The notes: generated by a model from the letters alone, not told the origin. 64,000 nt of DNA from Eonycteris spelaea (GCA_003508835.1 PUFA01000084.1:2170001-2234000), one strand, 5' to 3'; counted from the first letter of the stretch, positions 10,026-21,915 are shown. Made by a program: numbers and translations.

Positions 10026-12519
10026 AATAGCAGAACTATCCTCATTTATTTGCTAGAGTAAGGTGTTACGTATCGTCAAAAACATTGACAAGGAGTTGTT
10101 TCAGTGTTTGTCCTTAAACAGAATCCTTCTGCAGCCTTCTTAGTGTCATCCCATTGAAGAATATGCTATACCCTCCTAAAAATAACACAAACACCCTGGA
10201 GAGGAGGGATGGGCATAACATTTGTTGAATATCTACTATATATTACATCGATGTTATTACTATTAGTGCTGAGAGAGGAGTAAGTATGCTTGTTTAATAT
10301 GAATCTGAAGATGAAGCTTCCTAACTTGCTCAAGTTTAAACAACTAGAGAGTAGATGAACCAAGATTAAAAGCCAGGCTCGTGTGAACATGATGTTCTCA
10401 CCAGCCTGTTTTTAACATTTTGTTATAAACCAGTTCATGAGATATTTAAAATACACTGTACGGACTTCTCTTGGAATGATTCAGTAAGGTAAACACATAT
10501 GAAACTTTCCAAAGTCATTGGCTTTTTCTGGACTTTGGAACAGCAGAGGCAGAATGTAAATGTGGAATTTCAAGTGGTAACTATTACCAGAGAAAGGAAA
10601 TACTGGGTAAGTGTGTGTGGATATAATTGTGCTTTAATATGCTAGTGCTTGTGGCAGTTCTGAGCTAAGTGGTATCCAGGTGGGCTACTGATGCTGGCTG
10701 GGTTATTATGAAGGAACAATGGGGTTAGCGCAGGGGCTATCTAAAGAAATGTAAACTCTGAGAGGCCTTTTAAGATGGGAAGACCTTGTTAGCTAGTCTC
10801 ATGGAGGGGACGTTTAATGAAAGAACCAGTAGGAGAGAGATCATCACGGAGAGGCTAGGGAAAACTCAAAGAGAAGAGGCTGGCTGAGCTTAGTAGTACT
10901 GTGCAGGGTGCTACATCTCCTGAACAACAAAAAAAATATTCATATTTTTCTTGGGTGGATTCTGAGAAGCTGAGTGAAGGAGTTTAGGAATCTGTAAATA
11001 ATTTTAATCTTGAGCAGAAAGCATGGATCTGAGGGTTCATTTTGAAGGTTCAAGGAAGGACCATTGCTTTCTTTTTTTCAAAAGGGAGTGAAAGGAAACA
11101 GCCCGACTGAGTACAAAAGCCTTAGAAAGTGTAGTGTCCGTAAGTAGGAGACTTTTGCCTGCAAGAAAATGTTATGGAATAGAGAGCCTGTTTCATGTTT
11201 AAATGAACGCCAAAATGAATTAGAAACATGAGACATATAATCTCAATATAGTTAACTCAGAGATTCTAACTTGATACAGTAAAACAATTTATATACCTGA
11301 GCTGATTATACTGTGAAACACTTCTGGAAAAGAGGCTGTGACTCTCACAGTGTTGTCTACAAAAGAGTAATTGACACACAGGACTTCAATATTCCCCTTA
11401 TCCAAAATGCCAATAGAGCCATGCTGAGGAGGGCTTCTGTTGGTTTTGTTATATAACGAATAGATTTGGGTAGGGAGAAAAGTGAAGAGATTTGTCTAGC
11501 TATCCTGGGAAGGAATACAGGCTTACCTGAACCCTCACAGTGAGGCATCCTGGTCAGTCCAATGTAATGGAGTCATTGTGTGGCATGGACGGAAGGGAAG
11601 ATGCAAAGAGAGAGAGAAAGAAACTTAAAAAGAAGGTCAAAGCGCCTAGTTTTCTCTGCAGATGGACTTGGTAACAAGTTTTGTAGAGTCAGCACTGGTC
11701 AGGCATCTGTTAACACTTTCTTGGCCATGGCTATCAGATAACTCTTCAAATATCATGATTCATGTAAGGCCAATTACAGTAAAGGCATGACTATTAAAAT
11801 AAGAGAAGACAAAGGCAGAAATGAGGGAGGAATTTAAAAGGAAAGACCAGGGATAGCACTGTCCAGGGTCAGACTGTCTTCTCAGAGCAGACAAAGAAAG
11901 TTATGAAAAATTTATGATGGACTTAGATCTAGGACAGTGCATGCTTTGAAACTCCAATCTATTTAAATGATGATAAATGTCACAGCTGTCCTCCTTTATG
12001 GAGTGATTTGCCCAATAGAAGAGAAAGATTTCAAACTGTCTTTTCCAAAGAGAGGATAAAAATCACTTAAACTTGGTGATTCAGACTGTCTCATAAGTCT
12101 CTTGAGCTACAGAGAGTTACGGCCCTACAAATAAATGATTTTATGAGAATAAACTAATGTTCCATCTGCTCCTGAGTTTGGTTATGATTAAGGCAGATTA
12201 TTCTGTCACAATATCAATCACAAAAGTTTAGTAGAAAACTCTAATTTTTTTCAATGACCCATCATTGAATTATTAGTCTTTTGTTAATTTAATAAAATGG
12301 CTTGGAACCCATCAGCCATAGCTTATTCTATTTCACATGGTACTGAAATTTATAACTCAGTTGTATAAAGAAATATGTTCTTCAAACTTCCACTCTTGAG
12401 AGTCAAGGTTCACACTTGAGATCTGGTGAGCATCTATCTAGAGATTTACCTTATCTTCAAATTTCAATATTGTATTTTTTCATTTGAGCTTTCTCCTTTA
12501 GAAGAACTACTTTTGATGC
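10026..12519. other. Unassigned sequence
   Basis: About 2.5 kb without a gene or a repeat that I can name. Short frames (for example minus 10166-10390 and minus 11357-11548) show no family. The region is not low-complexity and may include old, very diverged repeats or unique sequence. Confidence 0.4.
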
Positions 12520-12860
12520 TGTTAAATTAAATAAGGAGGCCATTAGACTGTGACGGGTGTAATGCCTTGGCAGCCTATGTTAGCAACCAAACCAAATGAG
12601 CCTGAAATGCCTCAAGGTTTTAAGAAATTGAAATGTAAGGATAGACAATCACAAAAACAGCCAACTAATGCAACCACTTATGCTATAGACAGTCATATGA
12701 TTTTCTTGCTTTGTTCCCTTCTCTATAAAAATCTCTTAACTCCTATAGGTAAAATGCTTCTAAGTACTCTGGTTTGCACTGACCGATTCAAATGGACTTT
12801 ACTCAACAAACAAACAAAACCTCTTTAAAATATCAATATGCCTCAGTTTATCTTACAACA
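12520..12860 (+). mobile_element. Class I ERV LTR (solo or partial), sense
   Basis: The sequence opens TGTTAAATTAAATAAGG and closes with ATCTTACAACA, so it has TG...CA ends. A TATA-like box lies at 12724-12730 (TATAAAA) after a pyrimidine-rich block, as expected for a U3/R border. The last 30 bases (from about 12831, 'aatatgcctcag' and 'tttatctt') match the 3' ends of the minus-strand LTRs at 37361-37738 and 62761-63139, although the bodies differ. The usual AATAAA is replaced by an AACAAAC-type tract. I see no matching duplication at the flanks and no internal retroviral sequence next to it. Confidence 0.75.
12724..12730 (+). promoter_or_regulatory. LTR TATA-like box
   Basis: TATAAAA lies about 130 bp before the LTR end. 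This is a likely relic of the retroviral core promoter; present activity is unknown. Confidence 0.5.
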
Positions 12861-13079
12861 GGGCTAAGGGAAAACAAAAGGAGTATTTCTAATAGAAACC
12901 TTAATAAGTGTTTATCTTCATTTAGCTGTAACTATATATGTATAGTTCTCAAGCAGATGTGACAAGAAGATTCAGGTCTTTAGGTGGCATATGCCTCATT
13001 ACAAGTGGTGAGAACAGATGTATTGTTTTATGAAAAAGAAAAGAGAAAAATAGTATGTATGATAATACTAACAATTATA

Positions 13080-13320
13080 TGAAACTATATTTGTGCATAT
13101 ATGTTTATAAATACATAGACTATCTCTGGAAACACATTTGAGAAACTGGTAAGAGTTGTTGCCATTAGGGAGGACAGTTTGTGGCTAGGGTATGGAGAAG
13201 GAGTAATGGGAGATTTACTTATCACCATAAACACTTTTGTAACTTTTTAAGGTTGGGCCATGCACATGTATTGCCTATTAAAATGACAATTAACGAATTA
13301 AGCAATGAGAACAAGACCAA
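13080..13320 (+). mobile_element. L1 3' UTR-like fragment, sense
   Basis: Bases 13120-13300 have the order of an old L1 3' UTR: 'tatctctggaaacaca', 'gagaaactggtaagag', 'gttgccattaggga', then 'cttttgtaactttt' and 'atgtattgcctatt'. The fragment is diverged and lacks a poly(A). Confidence 0.5.
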
Positions 13321-13859
13321 ATGGTAGGATTGACCTTTTGGGGACATTGAGTTCTCTATGGTTGGCTAACATAGAATTTGATTATTGAAGCTTTTGAAGT
13401 ATTAATGTTTCTTTCTTGCCCTTTGGTGAAATGAGTGACCTGTCATATGCTTAGTTGCTGTTGTGTTGTCTTTCACATCTGAAGGCCACTGGGGGATGAG
13501 CACAGATTACATTTTTTGTGGTAATACCCAGAGTCTATAGATCAAGAATTTATGTCAAACTACAAAAGTGCTCATACCACAGAATCCCTATTAGCAAGTA
13601 GACATACATATGAGGTCAGGCCCTGATGCATGATATACGGTGGCAGTGATTTTAACTTTTCCTCATTCAGCAGTATTTGGAATAATCTTAGGGAAAGGAA
13701 GGATAGTGAAGCTCAAGGGTCTGAGACAAAAGTTCAGATCTGGGGGAAAAAGAAAAAAAACTTAACATGACTATATTTTTCAGATTTGTTTTGATTACAA
13801 GTAGTATAAAACTCTATTTGACATAGTCTGAGTAAGAAGAAGACATTATTAGAAGGATA
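13321..13859. other. Unassigned sequence
   Basis: No recognisable gene or repeat; an A-rich run lies at 13749-13760. Confidence 0.4.
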
Positions 13860-14235
13860 CTGAGGTCATGCCCCCAATATGAGAGGAACAGGGGTATAGC
13901 AGGGCCCGAAGCACAGCTGGAAATTTTGATGAGAATGTACCTCACACTTTATCTCTCCTCTCAGCTTCTCACTGCATGTTGATTTTATTCTCTCATACCT
14001 GCTTTGTGCACATGGTAGGCACATGGTTGGTGACAGAGAGCTCATTTTATAATTTCCCTAGCAGAGGAAGCACCTCCTTTTTCTCTCAGTTCTAGTTTTA
14101 AATATCCCAGGGAATAATTCTGATCGGCCTGCCTTGTGTCATATGTCCATCCTTGAGTTGATCAGCTATGGTTAAGGGTATAGGTTTACTCTCATTAGTA
14201 ACTTTTACTGGAACCTATGATTTGGTGGAAGAAGA
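13860..14235 (+). mobile_element. Unnamed ancient interspersed repeat, copy 2
   Basis: Same block order as 9230-9565, with a clearer 'ctgatcggcctgccttgtg' block near 14121-14139. The two copies are far diverged, so both are old. Confidence 0.4.
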
Positions 14236-14792
14236 AATCTAACCAACAGATACACAATATAAGGGAGAGCTAGCAGCAAGCAGCTACTGTGGTATTCTTT
14301 CATTAGCATTCCGTTACCTCCTCTTAGGTCACTTAGACTACCTCCAAGAGCTAAGAATCTTTAAATAAAAATACTTTTGATAAAGGTAACTCATTGTTGA
14401 ATTCACCCCAAGTTTAAATGACTTATCTCTCTTTCCTGAGATAAGAACCTTTCGTTTGGGGAGAGGGGAGAAATAGGATGAAGAAAGGCAGGCTTAGACT
14501 TTCTGAAGGGAGTAGGAAATAGACATTCTATTCCATTGCCACTCCTTTTTTAGATTCTTCCTTGCCTTCCTTTGTACACAATTTCTCCCTTGCAGGCTGT
14601 TAGTGTTACTGAGGCATCAGTACCACCAGCAGGACCATAGAGGTTATACCTCTCCCTCATTCACATTGTACTGTATAGAATTCTAGAGTGTTCTATAAAG
14701 TCACTGGGAATGGTAGCCCCCAAAGTCATGAAAATGAGCTCTTAAGAATGCATCTTGTTTCTTTTCAAAAAGCTTTTATTGAATTTTTCCTT

Positions 14793-14825
14793 GTATAACA
14801 CATACATATATGGGTGTTAATAATA
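14793..14825. repeat. 33-bp dispersed repeat, copy A
   Basis: Matches 15467-15499 at 32 of 33 positions, in the same orientation and 674 bp apart. The only difference is T versus G at position 15. The flanks do not match. Confidence 0.9.
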
Positions 14826-14879
14826 TAAATATGATATGTAAACATTATATTAAGTGACATATAATTAATTTTCCATACT

Positions 14880-15106
14880 TAAGTTAGCAAACTAAGGCCT
14901 GTGGGCCAAATCCAGCCTGCTACCTGTTTTTGTAAATAAAATTTTATTGGAACACAGCCATATTCATTTGTTTACATATTATTTGTGGCTGCTTTCCTGC
15001 TACAGTGGCAGAGTTGAATAGTTATGACAGAGACCATGTGGTCCACAATGCCTAAAATATTTACTAGCTGGCCCTTTACAGGAAAAGTTTGCCAACCTCT
15101 AGACTA
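14880..15106 (+). mobile_element. Non-autonomous hAT-type MER element
   Basis: The two ends carry inverted repeats (GTTAGCAAACT near 14884-14894 and AGTTTGCCAAC near 15087-15097, one mismatch). The body has 'gcctgtgggccaaatc', 'tttttgtaaataaa', 'ttattggaacacagcc' and 'gtggctgctttcc' blocks in the order of this old non-autonomous element. It is about 220 bp, near full length. No clear 8-bp duplication survives. A shorter relative is at 5650-5835. Confidence 0.75.
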
Positions 15107-15239
15107 GAATATACACTGGAAATTGTAATTTTCCATTGATTTGGTAATACAACCCTCTGCATTGTTAGTCACTTTATTACAAATAAAATTCTCTGCAAGT
15201 AAACAAAGGATCGTATGGTTCAGTTGAGATGCTTTGAGA

Positions 15240-15365
15240 TCATGGAGCCAATTCTTATGTTTATAAGAAGGGAAACTGAGGCCCAAAGAAACTAAATAAC
15301 TTCCTCAAAGTCGCATATTAAGTCAGATCAAAAGCTTGACTGGTGTTCTGCCGTTACTTCATTTG
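15240..15365 (-). mobile_element. MIR SINE fragment, antisense
   Basis: The plus strand shows 'gggaaactgaggccc', then 'aaataacttcctcaaagtc', and 'gtcagatcaaa', the reverse complement of the MIR core. Confidence 0.6.
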
Positions 15366-15466
15366 AAGCAGCTTCATATTCCTTTCTGTCTGCACTGCTT
15401 CGTTTTTAAAACTACCCTCTCTCCGTTTTCAACTTTTTAACCTGCATGAGTCCCTTAGTAGTATCA

Positions 15467-15499
15467 GTATAACACATACAGATATGGGTGTTAATAATA
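15467..15499. repeat. 33-bp dispersed repeat, copy B
   Basis: See 14793-14825. A hAT element and a MIR lie between the copies. Confidence 0.9.
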
Positions 15500-16129
15500 C
15501 AACTACAAATACACCTTGATCTTAAGCACTTCATTATTGCTACTGAACCACAGTATCTGTAATATGTTCATATTAATTATTCTCAACTTACCAACTCTTT
15601 CTGTCCTTTTTCTTAATATCTCCATATGCGCATTCCTATGTGGTAAGTTCTTTATGAATGGCAGTTTCAGACTGGCTGCTGGGTATTCCCTGTGCTTTTT
15701 CATTATTGAGCCATCCCCTACCAGATGTTCTCTTTCATCCCGGAAAGTCACCTTGGATGCTGTTGATACCAGGAAGCCCAGGGTTTTGAGGTATACAGTT
15801 CAGAATAGAGTGCTGAAGAAACATCATGCAGTGATTGTGTCCCTTCTGTGCCATCAGCTCTGGTGAAGGCATTCACTGTCTCCTCCCTCTTCTTGCCATG
15901 TGAACACTCAGCCTGAAAATACAGGCTGAGTTTGTCCCAGGCATGTGCCATGTAAGGACATCAGAGATTAATGTGGAGATGTAAGGACTGCTTGTGGGTT
16001 GTCACAGCAAGGCAGTGGATCCTATCCCAGGAAGGGATTCAGTAGTGGGAGCAGGATGGCTATTCAGTTGCAAACAAAAGGCTTTCTGGGAGCTATGTGA
16101 GGCCACAGCATAAATAATACAAAAATAAC
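15500..16129. other. Unassigned, with one short hairpin
   Basis: No gene is supported. The 116-codon plus frame at 15516-15866 is unrecognised. A perfect 10-bp inverted repeat with a 6-nt loop sits at 15906-15931. Confidence 0.4.
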
Positions 16130-16285
16130 AATAGATTAGAAGTCAGGGTACCTAGTTTAAAGTTCTGCTTTTATAATTATTTTCTTGTGTGACTTTAAGG
16201 TGATCTGGTTAGCCTCTGTGAATCTCAGTTTCCCCATCTGTAAAATGAGCAGGTTGAGTGAAAATATATCAAATAAACCTTCTAG
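16130..16285 (+). mobile_element. MIR SINE, sense
   Basis: The MIR core is readable: 'agaagtcagggtacctag', 'ttcttgtgtgacttta', 'cctctgtgaatctcagtttcc' and 'ccatctgtaaaatgag'. Confidence 0.75.
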
Positions 16286-16604
16286 TTAGTGACCATATTT
16301 TCTGTGCCCAAAATAAGGACATATGCTCTGACAAGTACAATTACACTTAGGGGACAATGAGACAGGCGATTTGAAATATGGATTATCCTCGAAGATCTGG
16401 AACATATGGCTGCTGTACTTCCAGTTAGAAAATTCTTTGAAATTTAAAGCCTTATTATTGCTTTTGTATATTTAAGAACTTTCTAAAAATTTATGGATTG
16501 TTAATAATCCTGGTCACAAAGTCTATTAATTTTTATGTCTCACCATTTCTCAGCCTTTACATTGGCACTATATTGCTCATACTCCAAAGTAATTTCTTTA
16601 CATT

Positions 16605-17050
16605 CCATTTACTCATTCAAAAATATTTAAAGAGTCCCTCTTATGTGCTGGTCTAGGGTTGCTGGATATAATTGTCCAAGTTAGGTCTGCACTAGGTAGC
16701 CACATAGTAGGGCCCTGGGGGCTAAAATACAGTCCACACTCTGCTCACCAAGTGCAGGCCAAGTCCACCTGGAGAAGGGAGCATCAGGGTCTCATGTGAG
16801 CTAGTGGTTTCTCTGTGTTAGGCACTGGAAATACTGTAGGGCTATACGAGAAATACAGTTACAAACTTCTTAAAAATGGTAATCAGGTGGGTAAGATAGG
16901 TATTAAAAAGTATTCATAGAAAATGTAAGTACTATCAGAGCAGGGAGAACAAATTACTCCTTCCACGTAAAGAAAGGAGTAATTCGTAGGTATGGGATGG
17001 TGGGGAGTGGAGAGTCAGGGAAGAAATCTCAAGGAAAGTTACTGTAGCAA
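16605..17050 (-). mobile_element. L2 LINE, antisense, left part
   Basis: The reverse complement of the L2 3' terminus begins near 16610 ('actcattcaaaaatattt'), followed by 'tcttatgtgctggtc' and, at 16815-17040, 'taggcactggaaatac', 'agtactatcagagcag' and 'ggagagtcagggaagaaatctc'. The L2 order resumes at about 17556 after an insert. Confidence 0.55.
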
Positions 17051-17546
17051 CTTCCTGGCGTATAACTTCATCCCAAGGAGAGGAGAGCTGCTCTATATTT
17101 GTCATGTTCAAGGATATTTATTGGATCAGATTTTCTAGAGGATGGAGTCTTAGTGTCAGTTATAAAAACATGAACCTCTGATAGGGTAAATAGCCCTATA
17201 CCTATTTTCCCATAAGGGTTTGAGGATGTCTACTTACAAAAAGAGAACTCTCATCCTTACCTTTTTTCGTAGACTCTTACAAAGCTATCAAAAAAAAAAA
17301 AAAAAAAGAGTGAAATCCCACCGAAAAAGTCAGTTACTCTGTCCAGGTAAAATAATTCAAGTTCAAGGCAGTCTTGCTCAGGTTAGCCGACCTAGGGTTT
17401 CCCTTTAGGGATTTTGGTCAAATCCCAGTTAAAACTGATCTTTTGCCTTTGAATTTACATGGTAGTAGTTCCCTTAGGAACCTCTGAAGATTATAGGTGG
17501 CTAATTAAGGACAGAACTCTAAGATTCAGGAACCCAGTCTTAATCT
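17051..17546. other. Unidentified insert within L2
   Basis: About 495 bp separate two parts of one antisense L2 copy. I recognise no family in it. It contains an 18-A run at 17290-17307 near its middle. Flanking words CTGTAGCAA (17042-17050) and CTGTAACAA (17547-17555) match at 8 of 9 positions and may be a target-site duplication. The insert could be an unlisted transposon, two joined pieces, or a retrocopy with internal A-run. Confidence 0.45.
17290..17307. repeat. Poly(A) run
   Basis: Eighteen consecutive A bases followed by GAG. Confidence 0.95.
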
Positions 17547-17555
17547 CTGTAACAA

Positions 17556-18175
17556 ATAGTTCCATTTAAGCTGGGTTTTAAAGGATGAGTAGGAGTTTGC
17601 CTGTTGAACAAGTTGTGGAAAGACATATGAAGGGAACTATGCGTGCAATGATTTGAATTAGTGAATGCATTACATATTTGGGAAACTGGAGCAAAGGATA
17701 GGCTCGATAACAGGATATCCACTTAGTAATATAAAGGATGATGCTCAACTAAAATGTAGGTTTTATCTTGCGGGCAAGGTACAGAGCTAGTAGAAGTGAC
17801 AGAATGATATAATTAGATCTCTGTTGTAGTGTGAAGGGCAGATTGGAGCAGAGAACAGATAGTAGCCTGGAAATCAGTTAGAGGTAATGAGGGTCTTGAA
17901 CAGGGCAGCAGAATGAGGTGGGAGAAAGGATCGGATTCTAGAGACAGGATCTGTTAGATGTGGCTGAGGAAGAGTGGCCATCATGAATGCTAGGATGCTG
18001 AGAGCTGATATTGAGACTGTGAGGAGGGGGTGTGGAGTGAATTGGGTTGAATAGGGTGTGCTTGACAATTATAATATAAGGATTTGGAAATAGTGCTATT
18101 CAAGGTTGATTTGATTATCTCAGGTGGAGCAGGGTGAGATTGATGGACAATTGGTATTTGATATGAAAACAAAGA
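17556..18175 (-). mobile_element. L2 LINE, antisense, right part
   Basis: The plus strand continues the reverse complement of L2: 'catttaagctgggtttt', 'aaaggatgagtaggag', 'tgggaaactggagcaaagg', 'gagggtcttgaacagggc', 'gaatgaggtgggagaaagg' and 'agacaggatctgtt'. This is diverged but colinear. Confidence 0.5.
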
Positions 18176-18424
18176 ACCATTCCACTCTGCCATCAGCCCA
18201 GCTCTCCACATCTACTCCTCTAATGAAAGCTGCATAAACATGCATTTGATGTACAGAATTATTGAGAAATGGATGGGATCAAGGTCTAGCACTGTTGAGG
18301 ACGTATTGTAATCAGACCAGCAAAGCTCTGTCATGAGGGACTGTTAGGAATCACAAATAGTTTACTTGTATAGAAACTTGGTGACAGAACTTGACCCAAA
18401 GCAGGGAAAGAAATGTTAGAATAG

Positions 18425-18680
18425 CAGATTATTAAAAATATGATAATAATAGCTCCCATTTATTGTTCCAGGCATTTTATGCACATTAATTTTATTTAGT
18501 CCTCATAATAACACAGTGAAGTAAATACTATTTTCCTTTTTGTAGAGAAGGAAACTGAGACTCAGATATTAAATAACTTGCCCAAGGAATAACTACTAAG
18601 TGGCAAAGTAAATAGAAAACCAGGTCCACCTGGTTCCTTGCTCTCTCCAGCATTAGATGCATCCTCTTTAGCCCACTTAA
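18425..18680 (-). mobile_element. MIR SINE, antisense, near full length
   Basis: The reverse complement of MIR is clear: 'ataatagctcccatttatt', 'ccaggcattttatgcac', 'agagaaggaaactgagac', 'aacttgcccaagga' and 'ctaagtggcaaagt'. Confidence 0.8.
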
Positions 18681-18939
18681 GACAGAAAACAATTAGCAGC
18701 ATCATTTGCATTTAAATAATACGTTTGCTAAGCACAACTGAGTCTTATCTATTTGTTAATGAATTGCAGAATTTTACAAAACCTTTGTGTCTTCTAGGTC
18801 TTTTTCTCCTCACTCTCTATTTAGTTTTGTGATTGACAACCTCTGGGACACATTTAGGTGTTTTCAATTCTAGTGGGATCAATTTTCCCCTGGTAGGTAT
18901 CTGTCAACTTTTTCTGCTCACTTCAAGCTCTACGCCTCT

Positions 18940-19048
18940 TGTTTTTTCAGCCATTAAAATTTTATCAACAATATTCTACTTCCTTAAGGTCATGCTTCAC
19001 CTCATTGGTGTGTAGTAGGTGCTCAATAAATATTTGCTGAATGAAAGT
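18940..19048 (+). mobile_element. L2 3' terminus, sense
   Basis: The typical L2 end is readable: 'gtgtagtaggtgctcaataa' at 19009-19028, then 'atatttgctgaatgaa'. Confidence 0.7.
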
Positions 19049-19059
19049 ATAGATTTACA

Positions 19060-19795
19060 GCTCCTGGACTTAAATAATTCTGTCTCCAAAATGTGTTCAA
19101 GTGGTCTAACTCTCATCTTCTCTGCTTTCTTCTTACTGTTGCATCTATATTTACCAATATCGCAAACTCAGCATGAATAAAACCAAATTTATTAGCTTCT
19201 CTCCTAAAAACCCCTCCTCCTATATCCCCTCTCTTGGTTACTAGCATCATCATTGTTCTAGCCAATCTGCTTCATTTCTAATTCCTTCATCTTTTTCTGC
19301 AAGACAGTCTACCATAGCTATATTGCTTGAATCAAATCCCCTTTTCCACTGCCATCATACTTATTAAGTTCTTATTATCACTTGCTGAGTTACTGCAATA
19401 GCCTCCTATTTGGTTCCTCTTCATCTAATGTTTCCTCTCATCCGTAGACCTGGCACAAATTTGGTTCTATCCTACTTTGCTCAAAAAATCTTGCACGTTC
19501 AACTTCTACATATAGTGTTCAAGGATCTCCCACAGCATTTCACTTGCCTTCCTAGTGTCGCCATGACTGTGTCCCTTCACAACCTATCCAACAGCCACAT
19601 TGGGCCACTCCTTCTCTCCCTTAAAGTCCGAATCACTTTTCCACCTCTGAGCCTTGCTTGTGTGATGCTGTCTCGAGCACAGTGAGGCATTCATGACTCT
19701 CCTTTGGGTCCAAAGAAAGCCTGCTGATCAATCCGAGCATGTCTCAGCAGGCCTACATTCAGACTGAGAATCCTCAACCAGGGCCTCTCACAGCG
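19060..19795 (+). mobile_element. L2 LINE, 3' region, sense
   Basis: C/T-rich plus strand with 'ctgcaatagcctcctatttgg' type block at 19393-19413 (a key L2 landmark), 'ttctatcctactttgctc' and 'acttgccttcctagtg' blocks. The 91-codon frame at 19410-19685 lies inside it and is not a gene. Confidence 0.7.
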
Positions 19796-20189
19796 AACTG
19801 AAATTTACACAAAGACCACCTTGTTTTCCATGGAGCCCTTGTGGGATTTTGACCCCTTCACCAACTCTTGAAAGCCAAGTAGTTTTTCAAGACCTGGATC
19901 CATCTCTGCGGTGGCATCTGCCCCCTCTTCCTGATTAAGTTGATCACTTGCACCTAGGAACTGTTCTTTGTCTACTGTAAGGATTTTTTTTTTTGCTTTG
20001 CCTATAATCATTTATGTGTAAATTGATCTTCCACTAGAGTCCTGAATGTCCTGAGAGTGAAGACCATATCAGATATTCTCTTTGAAGTTTTCCACAGCTC
20101 CACCACAGTGCAGGGTTAATGGTTGTAAGGTGAATCAGCTTTTCGCACATCTGCCTTTATTAAGGTCGCATAGGAGTTGCTGTGTTTTC
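19796..20189. other. Unassigned sequence
   Basis: No recognisable gene. The minus frame at 19805-20011 is unrecognised. Confidence 0.35.
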
Positions 20190-20295
20190 TGTACTACATT
20201 TTAAACTCCTTGAAGGCAGGGATCAAGCCTTGTTCATCTCAACGTCCACAGCCCTGAAAACTCAGTAAATTGTTGTTGGTAGTTCTGCGAATAGC
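20190..20295 (+). mobile_element. L2 3' end fragment, sense
   Basis: 'aaactccttgaaggcagggat' type block near 20204-20223, then 'ccttgttcatctc' and 'ccacagccctgaaaactc', in L2 order. Confidence 0.6.
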
Positions 20296-20459
20296 TTTCT
20301 TCATTCTTTGTCCACGTATTGTGTCCACTTAATATCCTTCAACTGGAGATTTTTGGAAAATATTCCATTTCTCAGGCTTATTATTTCTGATTGACCTTCT
20401 CTCCAAATTAGGGCAGACTATTAAGGATTTACTGAATTTCAAAACATTGAAAGTAGCAG

Positions 20460-20665
20460 CTCAGCAGAAAGTCAGCAGAGAAGGAAGCAGCAGCATGATA
20501 GAATTTGGACAGAATGCAAAACTTTCTCTTAGAGGGAAGGGACTTGACAAGAGAGATGGGAGAGGAAGGACGGAGGAGAAGGACACGTTCTGAAAGGAAG
20601 AGGAAGACAAGGAGACAGAGGGAGAGAGGCAGGCAACAGGGAAGGAGAGAGGAAGGCAGGCCAAA
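20460..20665. repeat. Purine-rich (GA) low-complexity tract
   Basis: The plus strand is almost all G and A from about 20540 to 20660. The frames on both strands across it (72-124 codons) reflect this composition. Confidence 0.85.
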
Positions 20666-21694
20666 AGAAAACAGCTGGAATTTAGTAACATATGCCACCA
20701 TTAAAAACAAATTAGGCTGCTGAAAATAAGAGCATGTCTGAGGTTTAAAAAAACAATTTTTTTTTCTTTCAAGTATGAGGGGATGAGATGAGGGTAAAAG
20801 CAATCTTATTATTTTAACCTACTACAGAATATGAGCTGGAGAAGAAAGATTTTTAAGGAGAGGATAAAACGATCATAAAAAGAAAGGAGAAAGAAAGTGT
20901 GAATAGGGGGGAGAAGAATGGGGAGTGAATGAATATATGAGAAATGGTAGGAAGGAGCAAGGGAAGATAATGCAGGCAAAAAGACAATGAATTAACATGT
21001 TTGTTTGAATACAGGGGCTTCTTTGTGAAGATGAGAGCTCACATCTGCCTTTGATCAGCCACATGGCAGCCCAGAGTCAGATCAGAAAGCAAATGAGATG
21101 ATAAAGTGGATGCAACCACAGTACGTTTCCTATTCAGGAGGAGAGAGGAGGGAGAGAAGAAGGGAAGGAGAGAGGCTACCAGTCTGGGTTTTCATGCCAG
21201 GAGGGCAGGGCCTGGCAGTGGTCCCAGTGTCCTCCGTGGCTCTCAGGAGTACTGCAGAGCTGCGACACCAGAAGGAAGAGAGCCTCAGGGAGATTCTGGG
21301 CTCCCTTTCCTGCAGTCAGGCCTGTCTTTGCTGACATAGCCAGGAACTGATGGTAGAGAATTTGCGTAGCTCTAGGGACTTTCTGAATAGGCATTTCTTT
21401 ACCCTGAGACAGGCCAGAAAAAAAGATGAAATTCTTATTTCAAAGGGTTTCCCCCCCTTTTTGTATTCCCCTCTCTCTTTTTAGAGCACTTTCATTGCTG
21501 AATTGCCAAAAAGGCTGCTTAATATGTAAACTTGACCGTATTCTACTCATGAGTTTCTTTGTGGGTTTCTAGATTGTTTGGGATGAGAACCCCGTAATCA
21601 TAAAGCAACTGTTTGAAAGACTTCTTAACTATCTTTAAGGCATTAGAGAGTGGAAAAAAGACCCATAAACTCAAGGATACATAAATCATAAAAA
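20666..21694. other. Unassigned sequence
   Basis: No repeat that I can name. A more GC-rich patch at 21170-21310 has overlapping frames on both strands but no recognisable protein. Confidence 0.4.
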
Positions 21695-21915
21695 CTGCTG
21701 ACATTTTGGAGTGCCTAATATGGGCCATGCACTAGCTTATATTATCTTATTTAACTCTAAGGTAGCATCCTTACAATTCTCATTTTACAGATGAGGAAAC
21801 CGAGGCTCAGAGATTTTAAATAACCTGCCTAAAAATATAGGACTAAGAAGGGGAAGAGGCAGGATTGGAGCTTAGAGTTCTCTACCTTTTGTGTCTCTGC
21901 ATGTGATCCTATAGG
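21695..21915 (-). mobile_element. MIR SINE, antisense
   Basis: Readable MIR blocks: 'gtgcctaatatgggccatgc', 'attatcttatttaactct', 'cattttacagatgaggaaac' and 'gaggctcagagattttaa'. Confidence 0.8.

Noticed and set aside
20429..20803. 124-codon minus and 72-codon plus frames
   Set aside because: They lie on a GA-rich tract, which lacks stop codons because of its composition.
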